The notes below the pieces were generated by a model. The model was given only the letters and a program-made list of their open reading frames with translations, did no database searches and was not told where the DNA came from. From assembly GCA_022225965.2 (NCBI GenBank), contig JAKJXP020000013.1:496001-560000 (forward strand): a stretch of 64,000 nucleotides of DNA. Reading direction: 5' to 3'. The position numbers and the translations under genes were made by a program. Source of the stretch: Diatrype stigma (lineage: Eukaryota; Ascomycota; Sordariomycetes; Xylariales; Diatrypaceae). Of this stretch, positions 37,690 to 48,821 are shown one piece after another (the stretch's first letter is position 1; every line of letters starts with the position of its first letter).

Positions 37690-38959
37690 CTACTGGATTC
37701 GCTTGCCCGACTCATCGAAGTAGAGCTTCTTCCCGCTAACCAAAGCCTCCTGCAAGGCACCTCCGATTTGGACGCCACGGAGAGCGCCAGTCAGACCGAA
37801 TGGAAGTTTCGTGTTGTTGAGTATAGCCTCGGTGAATTCTTTTGACTCCTGTTTGGGAAATCAGCATTCTAGAACCAGGAGGTGGGGACGGCCTCAGTTG
37901 AATTGTACTTACATTGACAAACGCATATTCAAACCGACCCCAGTAATCTGGTGGTGTTTCACGGATGATCCCTTGATCGGTGTATGTGTTGAGGAGATTG
38001 GCCTGGGGGTTGCCGTTGACGACAAGCTTGCCTCCAGTGCCAATGATTTCCGTGGTGTCTTCTTGGCCGTGTGCCATCATACGCGAGCAGAAGTAGTAGG
38101 CGACCTTGCCCCCCCAGAACTCGACAATACCAACGGCATTATCAAAATCATTAAACTGTGCCAGGTCCGGATGAACCGCCCGAATCCCCGAAGCAGAAAT
38201 AGACTTCACGGGCGTGTCCTCGCCGAAGAACCAAAGAGTAAGGTCGATATCATGGACTAATGATGGAATGAGATTAGAACTAGGAACTCAGACGGCTTCT
38301 TTTGGGGCATAGATACGAACCACTCATGTCAGCGAAGCAGCCACCACTGTGCTCGGAATATTTGACGAAGAAATCTCCGGGAGTGTGCTTATCACACGTC
38401 TGTGACCGAATGAAGACCGGTTCACCGATCGTGCCCGCCTTCGCCTTCTCGAAGGCATCCCTGTAGGAAGCATCAAATCGGCGAGAGAACCCGCACAAGA
38501 ACTTGAGGTGTGGCTTCGCCTCGGCGGCCTTGATGACCTTCTCGCACTATAATGCGAAACACGCAAGTCAATACACAATAAGTCGAGATTATGAAAGCTC
38601 AAAGTGCACGATCGGATTATTGAATGACGTACTGTGCCCACGTCTAGGGAGATGGGCTTCTCGCATAGGACATGGAGGTCTTTCGCCAGAGCAGAAAGGG
38701 ATTCCTCGGCGTGCACCTTGGTTGCCGTAGCGATAATCACAGCTTGTATCCCCTGGTGAGTGAGCATCTGGTCATAATCGGAATAGATCGTGACACCGAA
38801 GGGCTCAAGGTTCTCCTTCCCCCAGGCTCTTTCGTTCTCATCTGGCGTGAAGGCGGCAACGACCTCGGCACCGGGCGTGCGATGCAGGTAGTTGAAGGCG
38901 TGGCGCTTGCCCATGCGCCCCAACCCAGCGATTCCAACTTTCAGCTTTTGGACGCCCAT
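37690..38959 (-). CDS. Gfo/Idh/MocA-family oxidoreductase, inositol 2-dehydrogenase-like
   Basis: NAD(P)-dependent dehydrogenase. Four exons (38959-38633, 38546-38321, 38256-37913, 37848-37690) join in frame to 351 residues, a normal length. The N-terminal Rossmann fold has VGIAGLGRMGKRHA (GxGxxG) at about residue 9, and LCEKPIS holds the EKP motif whose Lys is catalytic in this family. The C-terminal half contains GFSRRFDASYRDAFEKA, GGCFADMSVHDIDLTLWFFG and the His of VHDID expected at the active site. Closest relatives by motif are myo-inositol 2-dehydrogenases and related sugar dehydrogenases, so oxidation of a cyclitol or sugar is likely, but the substrate is inference. I chose the start at 38959 because the next upstream ATG adds 31 residues lacking family features. 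A myo-inositol-type transporter lies 13 kb to the right. Confidence 0.88.
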
Positions 38960-40853
38960 CTTGACAAGAGATTGAAAGAACGAGGTGTAGTACGAGAACT
39001 TGGTTGATATGCGAGGTCTAAGCTGGATGTTCTTCTTGGTGTTTGGCGGCAAAGGATAGCTAAACCGGAACGCATCTGAGTTTCTTACAGCAGCTTGGCT
39101 ATATATAGGCGCATCTCACAGTTCTCCGCAAGCGTTTTCACGATAGCTTTGCGTTCACGACACGACGCCGAACTGAGTATTTCGCACCGGAGCACTCAAT
39201 GTAGGGGATCGTGAGGTGGGGAAATCTACGTAGAGACGGCTGGCCATGGCGAGTTAGAAAAGGTGGGTTTGTGCAATCATCCTACATACGATACCACCCA
39301 AACGGACTCAAACCTGGCTTGACGATGTAGTTAGTGCGATGGAACACCAGGCATGCTACTGAGCCCGCATCCTGATTCCATTCGATGCTAGAGGTGAATC
39401 CCGCAAGTGGCCCCACGACGTGCGAGTGACGTGGAGAAGCCGATGTATGCAAAAAGCGTAAAAAGCAAAAATCCTCGAGTCGACCCGCGGATTCTTGCTG
39501 TTCTGGTCAATTTGTCGATATTTCCCGATTTATTGACTAGTTCGCCCCCCTATCTACGAAGAACCTTTGGAGTATCATTTGTCGACTACATCGAGGCATT
39601 CAGCAACGCTGCACCTGGTGCCCGCATTAGCCCACATTCCCCGCGTGCATTTCCCCGCACATCGTTGAAGTCTAGGCTTCTACTTTTGGTAAGGATGTGG
39701 GTGTTCCGACCCCGCAATGACCCCGCAATCGCGGAGAAGTTGAGCATCAAGTGACACTATCTCGAGACTCGGCGAAGATCTAATAAGTGACGATAACAGG
39801 CACATTATACCGACGTACCAATCCCGGCGATTCATTCTTGCTTTGCTAAGTTCTCTGCGAAGTTCTCTGCTAAGTATAGTTTTGGGCTAATGCAGAGTTA
39901 GCGTTCCGCTTCAACCTCCGGATCGGTCCAGTGTTTTGGGTGCCGGAAAGAACATACCTGGAACCTGGATAATCGTTACAGTAGAGCCAACAAATAGTAT
40001 GCAGTGACTATACCTAGGTCTGTAATCATATTCCTTTTCGATATATGTCCCTGCGAAATATGATGTCATGTCTCGTCCACCACTTCCAGGGGTTCATCTC
40101 AGATGAGCAGTGACAGTGAGGGGAAGTACATACAGGTATTATCAATACAGATACTATGTATTAAGCGTTACATACTTGCCAATATTGGTGATATTGCGAC
40201 ATCCAGAATCCCCAAGGAAGTTCTGAGCTTTGTAGGTTTGAGCCTCGTTTTACATCAGCGAAGTCTACCGCGACTCAGCATTGTCAAATAGAAAGTGCCA
40301 AGAGCTTCATATCCGGACTGCTAGAACAGTTTCTAGGTATAGGCAAGGAGGGTACGCATGGATTGTCAACGTATTGAAGTTATAAGGGAGGAAACGCCTC
40401 CTTATACGGCTGTATGTATAACCGTCCACTGGTGAATAAGTGGCCTAAGCGGACCTGTATAGCCTTCGCTACCACAACATCCCCTGAGTCCCTGACAGGA
40501 AGTCGAATCTCGGAGAAGCCAGGGATGCGCATGTTTACTGAGTGTGCATTTGGTAAACTTTCTGTGTTGCTTTCTGAGACCAGTGAAACTAACGTCTGCT
40601 CGGGTTAGTATTTGGTGATGTAACTATCTCTCACTGCGTCGTATGACTGCGCGGAACTCTAGATCACTTCATGGGATTAAGGGAGGAAGAGGTTTCATTA
40701 GATGTCGTCCCCATTCTACTTAGAAGCACCAGCCCGCGTAAATACATCGCTCGCCACAATCCATAAATCCGTGTATCAACGTTGAATGTCCACCAAGTAC
40801 TCGCCCAACCTAGGTGCAGGGCTCCGGTTGTTCTGCTCGTTCCAACTCGCTAT
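38960..40853. other. Intergenic region, no gene supported
   Basis: Contains the dehydrogenase promoter on the left and the 3' flank of the P450 gene on the right. Only short frames are present. A small tandem repeat built on AAGTTCTCTGC lies at about 39848-39875. Confidence 0.5.
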
Positions 40854-42485
40854 CTACAATGACCTTCTCCAAACTTTGACTGGCATCTCTCCAAGAATGT
40901 GGTTCATAGTCTCGAGCCTCTGCAACTCGAAGCCTTCCGGCAGGGCGAATTGGTACCGGTGCACCAATGAAGCAATAACCACCGTCTGTTCCAGGTAGGA
41001 AATGTTACGTCCGATGCAGCCCCTAGAACCAGCGGAAAAAGTAATGAAAGAGCTCTGGATTTGCTTGCCTTTCTCGCCCAGCCATCGCTCAGGAATGAAT
41101 GACTCTGCATCTGGGAAGACTGACTCGTCACGATGGGCTACCAGTGCTGAAATGCTGACAGTCGTGTTGCCAGGGACATACTGGTCCATAATCCACAATC
41201 CCTCTGGTGGGGTCTTTCGTGGGAGGCCGTGTGGTGTTGGTGGTTGTAGGCGCAACGACTCATCTAAGCAAGCACGAAGGTAGGTCAAGTGCTTCACCTT
41301 GTCGTAAGGGGCAACGACTTCATCAGGCCCAAGAACAGCATCAACCTCTTCCCGAAGACGCGCCATTGCCCGTGGGTGCTTTAGAAGCTCATAAAGGACA
41401 TTGGCGATGGCGATAGCAGTGGTCACGCTACCAGCATTCATCATGATGTTCATTTCGGCAACGATCTCACCCCACTCCAAGTTATGAGGAACACCATTCT
41501 TATCTTCCATCAGGGCTTGGAAGAAGTCGTCCAGTTTCTCTCCGGCTCGGTATCGCTGGAGCCGTCTAGCCGATTGTTGCAGAACAATCCCTTCCCAGCC
41601 CGACCCAGACTCGGACATGCGTCGATAGTACGGTATGATGTTGGAGATCTTGTCTAAGATGCCGTAGTAGTCGTAGCTCCATATGAGAAGGGACTGCTTT
41701 CTGGCATTCGGATACAGCGCTTCTCGGAGATTTGTCTCAAAGGTTGATCCATCTAGCCGTTGACCGGTCACGCGATCATGCCCCTTTTCGAGCAAGCCAA
41801 GGCTCTCAGACATACCAATGTCGGTGATGGCATCGAGAGTGAAGAAGTTCGTCCAGGCCCGATAATCGATGGTCACATCCTTGGGATCAGGGTACCTCTG
41901 CTCTGGGGGCAGAGGGCTTGTACAGCACTTGTCAAGCTGGACAAACAACTTCGCCACCTTGTCAGCGACTTTGTACTCCCAGCCTTCAAGGTTCTTCAAC
42001 GCATATGCCGACGATAGAATCTTCCTCTTCCTAGAGTGGTCCTGCTTGTCTATCACATCGGCGAGGTGGTAGTGGGATGAGGCGGTCAAAGAGTAAGACT
42101 CGTCCTTGATACAAGGTGTACCGTGGCCGTATATATCCTTGATAGCTAGGACACTACCAAAGGACAGTGTATTCGGACCGGTGCGCAGAATAGGGTTCTT
42201 CTTATGGAGTTTCGCGAGGTAGGACGACCGAGCCCCGCCGTGTGCTAATATCATGAAGGGTAGGTTCGAGACTCCGGAGAATAGGCTCATGTTAGGAAAT
42301 TTTCGTAGGCCTGATCATCTTGTTAGTCGTCGCCCATTCCATGTTACAGTAATGAAGAGAACTTGTTTACCTTTGGGGTCTCTGATGTAAACCACAACAG
42401 GATACACCAGGAAATACACCACAAGGAAGAACAGCAAGGCTACAGCATACGGCGCTTTGGCCGGCAGCCCCAGTATCTCGGCCAT
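40854..42485 (-). CDS. Cytochrome P450 monooxygenase, microsomal
   Basis: Haem-thiolate monooxygenase anchored in the endoplasmic reticulum. Two exons, 42485-42371 and 42310-40854, with a 60-base GT-AG intron, give 523 residues, full length for a fungal P450. The new first exon supplies the membrane anchor (APYAVALLFFLVVYFLVYP) and then the hinge DPKGLRKFPN. Core motifs: I-helix NAGSVTTA (oxygen-binding A-G-x-x-T), K-helix ESLR (E-x-x-R) followed by LQPPTPHGLPRKTP, PERW meander, and the haem loop FSAGSRGCIGRN with the ligand Cys at residue 470. No key residue is missing. It resembles proteins often labelled benzoate 4-monooxygenase-like, but the substrate is unknown. It is divergent from a Zn-cluster regulator, and a P450 reductase gene lies 3.5 kb away, so a dedicated redox pair is plausible. 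Confidence 0.93.
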
Positions 42486-43210
42486 GTTTGTTTGCGTACG
42501 ATGCTGTCGTTGTATAATGAGTGCCGTTCACATCGCTGCGTACCTGTATGTGTGAACCACGATCGACAAAAGGAGGACGAGATGCTCTTGATATATGAAT
42601 TGATGTTTGTCTATGGCTACTACACATCAGCATTGCCGTCACGCAATACTGTCTACCACACCACCCAAGCATCTGGCCAACTCGCCGCTTGTTCGAATCA
42701 TCGATCAGAACCTGCTCGCGTAGCTCAGATCGTTACACAGCCTCACCCATACTGATACTCGATTGTCGTGAAGAGTAATCATGCACGAAAACCCCATCGG
42801 GCTATACCAACCCAAGACAAACACGTCTACAGCATCATGGGAGCCAAGCGTATGAGGCTGTGCGAATCCCGAACACCGCATCAACCTACATGCCTTTACC
42901 ACGTTGTAAGGGGCTCAGAAGAGGTAAGTTTCTGGGGATTTAGCGGAGACCGCGATGAAGCTGGGCAGCTGCTGGGGTAAACCAGGTAATGCTACATGTA
43001 GGGCACTTATCTCGAAAGGGGCTACTTTCCCCCACACGACCGCGTTCTCCACGAGATCCACCCGATCCACCATGTTCGGGAAGATTTGTTCCCCACAGAC
43101 AATAAGGGATAAAACTCCCCGCCACCAACCACACTCAACACTCTACAGCAGCTCCGAGCCGACTCCTTTCTGTTCCATCTCACCACTGCTTCACAGCTCC
43201 CGCTCAACCC
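42486..43210. promoter_or_regulatory. Shared divergent promoter of P450 and regulator
   Basis: 725 bases separate the start codons of two divergent genes. No gene is seen inside. This is the natural place for binding sites of the regulator encoded to the right, but I could not pick out a convincing CGG-type pair. Confidence 0.5.
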
Positions 43211-45763
43211 ATGTCCACAAGCGGGTCGACAAGATTACACGGTTGCGAGGTATGTCAATCACTCCTTCAGGTCTTCGGCCTTCATTCGGCTTGCCACCCA
43301 CATCTCCGCGGTCGGGACTCTAGGCCTTCTGTGTAGATCGTAGATGCTAACGCCAAGTTACCATTCGTCCCTGAAGTCCTGTCGGGCAAGGCAAGTAGGA
43401 TCCTTAACTACGCCTTGGCGAGTTTCTATTGGTGGGGCGTTGTGTTGATAGGGGATCGTGTTTGCTAACCCGGCATACTCTGTCAATTGGTCGGAATAGA
43501 CATGTCAAATGTAAGTGGCCAATGTTGGTTGAAAGGTCTCTTACTAATATCGGCTCGTTCCGAATGATTAGGTGATGAAGGGAATCCTTGTACTCAATGT
43601 GCGAAAAAGGGGATAGACTGTGTTCGAGCTGTGAAATTCCGTTTTCGGCACAGTTTCAATCCATGGTCAGTAGGCACAATTTACCCCTAGTAACCAAGTT
43701 CGCCGCTACATGGATTGGCTGATGAGGACTTGATGCTGACCTTGGGTTGTCAGCCTCGGCGACGGCCATTTCGAGTTTGCGCGTCACCAGAAATGGTGTC
43801 GCATAGCGGGCAAGAAGCTGAAGTTCATAGATGAAAACATCGAACTCTCCACGAACTATGACGAGACACAGTCTGAGTCGGATGACGATGACCAGAATGG
43901 CCAAAATTTCCAACCTACCTCCAGACCCTCGCCGCCTACACCACTGAATGCATCACTACCTTCTCTGAGCCATCAGAATGTTTCTGATGCCAACCTGGAG
44001 CCAAGTCGTCTTAAAATCCTATCTCTGTTGTCTAGTGATAGGGAGTTACGTCTCACTGATGGCATATCATCAAACACTGAACGACGCGATCTATCAAGAG
44101 AGGATAGAAGCCCATTATTACGACATGGATCAGGACCTAACCCCGGGTCGATACAGGCCCCAACTTCGTCGGTCGAGAGTATTTCTGTACTACACCATGA
44201 GGTCAGCAGCATACCGGGAGATCAGAGATATGTGCTAGGTGTCGGTACAGAGGAATTTCGCCCTACTCATTGCTTGGGCATTTGCAAATCAACCTTGGCA
44301 ATAGACTCGAAGCTTCCTGTGAAAGACCGTGCCGATGCAGAGTTGGTCCGGTATTATGTGGACAGTCTTGCTCCAGTCTTTGATCTTGGTGATCCAGAGA
44401 TGACATTCGCAAGAACTATTCTGGAGATGGCGGGATCATCGTATGCCCTACTCAATTCTATCCTTGCAGTGTCAGCAAAACATCTTGCCAATCTATCGAG
44501 CGGAGTGGAGCTTCGGCAACCTTGTCCGGAATGTGTCCGGACGGTAACAACCCCCTGCAGCACGGTGCTGAGCGAAGTCCTGTTCGCGTCTACAGTCTTG
44601 CTCTACTTCCATGCACACATTGAAGGTAATGCATAGGGAATCCTACCATCTAGGTACCTTTGTCTCTCACATGAAAGATCTAGCAGACGCCCCTACCATT
44701 CAGTTACGATCTGGTAAGATATACTATGCTAACCTCAAGTCCTTGGTAGTTCCCGTAGACGAGTTTCACAAAGAGCGCCTTTTGTTTCCAATGTGCGACA
44801 TCTTGGACTTTCAGGGTCAATACATTCTTCCCCATGGCCTTCACCAAGCAGCTTTCTGGGTTGGCGTACGAGAGCACATATACCTGGCCATTATGGATGA
44901 GAGACCAACCGGCCTACGTCTTGCCGCTTGCAATGTCGATCGGACGATGGGCCCAGCAGATGATGAGGTGTGGGCTAGGAGGATCACACTTCATCTGGTT
45001 GATGTATTAGAATACTGTTTTGGGTCTGACGGCAGCTACGAAACATATGACGGCTTGATTGGGTATTCAGTTGCTTGGGCTGCTTCCAAGCCAGACTTAT
45101 TCCGCCCTGTCTGTGTGCGGAATGCTCGCCGTGACAACGTCTTCCCTCAGATTGTACTTCTGAACAACACCATCATGGTGGCTTTGCAGTACTACCACCT
45201 AGTCCGTATCCTGCTCACCGCCCATAACCCCAAGATACCGCGACTGGGTATTGCACATAGACTCGCTGCACGCTCAATCGATGTCAGTCTTTGCCACCTT
45301 TCTTTTCTAGCTGGAGACGATGGATGTTGACTTGCTTGTAGGCCGAAATCAAGGATGATGTCAAGATTGTTTGTGGAATAGCCGAGACGGCTAGCAACTG
45401 CCACCCTACACATTCGTAAGTTCGACGGATCACTTGAGAAGTGGGTGGCATGACAATGAGTTAACCAGGAGCCCAGACTTGCTAGCCTATCGATCGCTTT
45501 AGCCGGAGATCGGTTCGCCCGTCGTCCAGAACAGGAAGCACTTCTCGACATTCTCGTCAAGACAGAGGATAAATATGCCTGGTCTACAGGCCCAATGTAA
45601 GCCCCCTTCCCAACTCTCAACACGAAAACAAATGTGTTTGATGATTTGTTCCTGGGATTCGAGACGTGGAGTGGTGAAACCAGGGCTTAATACCATATAG
45701 ATGGACTGACTTGTCATTAGCCAACAACGACTCAAGGAGACATGGGGTTGGGCTCGTAGTTAA
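43211..45763 (+). CDS. Fungal Zn(II)2Cys6-type transcription factor
   Basis: Nuclear regulator. Exons 43572-43665, 43754-44625, 44684-44713, 44759-45282, 45342-45415, 45486-45596 and 45721-45763 join in frame. The finger is split among several exons: HGCEVC near 43240, RNRHVKC ending at 43510/43572, then DEGNPCTQCAKKGIDC, giving C-x2-C...C-x5-C-x2-C-x6-C. The rest matches the fungal-specific TF domain 2 type (ARCA-like): FARHQKWCRIAG, then HGLHQAAFWVGVREHIYLAI, LQYYHLVRILLTAHNP, LSIALAGDRFARRPEQEALL and the closing LKETWGWARS. It is divergent from the P450 and convergent with the reductase, so control of these two is the natural guess. Oddity: no GT-AG splice joins the first two finger pieces in frame, so the finger may be mis-spliced or damaged. 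Confidence 0.75.
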
Positions 45764-45937
45764 CTCCATACCGAAGACAAAAACATATAATATGTATAGT
45801 AGGATCTTATCAGAAGCAGGTAATCACTTGGTTTCCACTTCTTGCCATTTATTGCTGTTCTAGTCTTCCCAGACACCACTGCATCAGTTCGAATACCCGG
45901 CAGTCGTGATGTATACTCACGTCAACAAATACCTCTA

Positions 45938-48148
45938 TTAACCCCACACATCTTCCTGCCATTTTCTTGCGCGCTTCATTCGCCCACTCCAGTCCAGAGT
46001 CTCTCCCTCCTCCCATCCTCGCTCCGCCCGGATGATCTCGCCCATAGCCTTCCCTACTTCCCTTGCCATGCTTGCTCTCCCACAGATGTATACGCTTGCA
46101 TCATCGCCGATCAGCCCGGATATCTCAGTATCTAGCTCACGCACTCTGTCTTGGACATACGCCTTCGGTGTTTCGGGCGCACGAGAAAACGCAGTCACAA
46201 TCTGAAAACAGTCACCCAGGGATTGGGACGCCTGCTCTAGCTCGTCGCGATAGATGTAGTCTTCATCAGGCCGTCGGCAACCGAAAACGAGCAGCATCTT
46301 GCCTACCGGCTTGCCAATCATTCGAAGACGGGCACGTTCAATGACAAAGGCCCGAAAAGGTGCCAGTCCCGTCCCTGCGGCTACCATGATAATCGGACAG
46401 GAAGACAGAGCAGGAAGCTTGAACTTTGACCGACGAATATGCGCGTGGGCCAAGCCGCCAGCCAGTGCTCCCGATGGGCCAGAGAGAGCATACGTGAGCT
46501 TTTCAGATCCAATAGTAGCTCCTTGAGAACCAGAAAGTGATAGTAGATAATTTGACGCAAGGCCGGGAATCGAAACCACTGGTGGGTTGACAGCACTCAG
46601 CTCGGTGTTGGCCACGAGCACGGTGATAGTAGGAGAACGGGGTGATGTAATGCTTGAACTAGAGATCGAATAGTAACGGGGCTGACTCCGCGGCAGTATC
46701 TCTACCAAGTATGACAATGGGAGGTCCTGCCACGTAGAGACGTCGCTATCCACCTTCAATGCTAATTCCAGAAGTCTGCCCACAGTGACATGCGTCCGAG
46801 AAGTAAACTCGGCAAACACATCTCTATCACGGCTCAAGTTAAACAGGAAATCTTTGATCGCGGGCGAAGGTGCGAAGTTGGCCAATCCTTGGACAGTAGC
46901 GCGAGAAACTGGTGCACCAACTTCCAGATAGTATCGGAACAAGGCATCGATGCTGGTGGGTGACGGGATCTTGACTTTGATAGCCGCGTCGAGAGAAGAG
47001 ATAAGAATCGGGGTAGCCCGTCTCTCGGAGAATCCAAGGAGGGCGACAAGGCGATCAACTTCCTGATCCGGGTTGATGGGCCAGATGGCGAGATGATCGC
47101 CTGTCTTGTAAGTAAGCTCCGGTACGTTGCTAATGTCAAATTCGATGTGGAGGCAGTTTCGACTAGAAGACTGAAACAGCTCTCGGGATTGCTTGATCAT
47201 AAGACCTTTGATCGGAGAGTTCGCACCAGGCTTTCCGCCGTCCACTCCATGAACAGGATTCCCATCGTGTAGGTCTGCCAAGTCTAAGGAGTCGTCCTCT
47301 ACGACTTTGAGGGTTGGCTGGTATTGGGCCGCCAGGCTATCGCGACTACTCTCTGCGAAGCCGAGTTGTTCACGAAGGACATTGTATAGGCTTTCTTTCC
47401 AGGTGAAAAAATCCTCTTCAGTAGTACCCCTGCGAGCATCGGCTTTGCCAACGGACATAAGGCTCTCGGCACCACATCGTTGCAACCCCGCTGCTACTTG
47501 ATCGACCACTCGATTATAGTGCTGATAGTCGCTGTTACCAAGACCAAAGGCTGCATAACGAAGAGAAGATAGAGAGCTTTCCTTCGTGCGCGTAAGCCAG
47601 TCGCAGAAAATAGAGGCATTGTCACTCGGGTCGCCTTCGCCATACGTGGATAGAATGAAGATGGCAATCTTCGTTCGGTCAAGAAGACTGATGCTGTCCG
47701 GGTCGTAGTCAGATAGATCTACCGCCATGACCTCCAACTGGAAGTGTCTGTGGAGGTCCTGTGCCAGGCTGGCCGCGAAGCCCTCGGCCGTTCCCGATTG
47801 CGAACCCCAGAATACGATGACATCTTTGCCCTAAGTATACGATTAGCGACGTGTTCTACCATGTTTGCATTCGAGAAAACGTACCAGCTCCTGCGCTTTC
47901 TCGGCTATGTTTCGCGTTGTGGTTTTGCCCGAAGCATGCTCGGCATCAGCCGCCTGTGGTCGTTCGAACCAGAGATGTTGATAGGGGTTCGGTCTGTCCC
48001 AGACGTAGCCACGCAATGCGTATGCAGATAGCAGAAGGCTGATGGTTGCTACAGCCAGTGCATCTACGAACGATGAGGGAGCAGCCTGGCCAAGCAACTT
48101 CAATCCATCACCGTGAAGAGCTCTGTGTTTGAAGTGTGGGAACTCCAT
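45938..48148 (-). CDS. NADPH-cytochrome P450 reductase
   Basis: Diflavin reductase that passes electrons from NADPH through FAD and FMN to microsomal P450s. Exons 48148-47885 and 47830-45938 (54-base intron) join in frame to 718 residues, the usual length. An N-terminal membrane segment (FVDALAVATISLLLSAYAL) precedes the FMN domain with VFWGSQSGTAEG and TYGEGDPSDNA. The FAD domain has RYYSISSSS and, further on, LTYALSGPSGALAGGLAHAH. NADPH motifs are MVAAGTGLAPFRAF, FGCRRPDEDYIYRDEL and VYICGRASMAREVG; the chain ends in EDVWG, with the aromatic residue that stacks on the flavin. All cofactor motifs are intact. Fungi normally have one general reductase, so a copy beside a P450 and a regulator may be a dedicated partner, though it could be the general one. 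Confidence 0.95.
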
Positions 48149-48821
48149 TATGGGGGCGCCTCAAATAGTAGTGTAGAGTTAGAGCAGTTCATGCGTATGA
48201 CATCTCATTCTCACTATGAAGGAAGACGCTCAAATATGAGACCTTCTAATATAGTTGCAATTAGTTGATCCATTCAAGTGCTTACCCACTCGAACCCAAA
48301 ACCACATCATCAATGGCATTTGATATATGAGGCTGTGCAAGCATTTCAAAGCTCATTGCCACGAAAGTTTCACATGCTTCCGTCCCACCGGGTCAAAAAA
48401 CACAGTGCTCCAGTTTCCTGAATGTGCGGGAAGGGTTTCTCCTTTGATCATCCCGGCAGGAACCGACCTGATCATCGGAGGTAGTCAGTACCTATGGAGA
48501 CTCTGCGTTTGGGGCGAAGCACAGGACCCCACAAACAAGATTTAGGGCACTTAGGGAACTCCGGGTTCCGCAGGACCACAGTCGTCATAGTCTCGGGGTT
48601 CGGAGTTATGAGAACGACCTGAGGGATCTCAAAAAGTACGATTCAGGGGTAATTTGGGGGGTACGTATCAAGGTGTGGTAGCAGGGGATGTCATAGTTAT
48701 TCTATACAAGCTAGTCACAGGTATCATGGGCACAAGGCCCTTGAAGTAATGGTGCTACTGCTACAGGCTTTTGGCAGTGATTGGGCGTTAAAATTAAAAA
48801 GGCATGCGGCATGAGATATCT
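48149..48821. promoter_or_regulatory. Reductase promoter region
   Basis: About 670 bases between the reductase start and the end of the next leftward gene; no gene inside. A 7-base inverted pair, AACTCCG at 48557-48563 and CGGAGTT at 48601-48607, lies about 410-460 bases upstream of the reductase start and could be a Zn-cluster regulator site. This is weak evidence. Confidence 0.3.

Noticed and set aside
45415..45486. Apparent frame mismatch near the 3' end of the first regulator
   Set aside because: Solved by using the acceptor GCTAG at 45481-45485, which gives HSLSIALAGDRF in frame.
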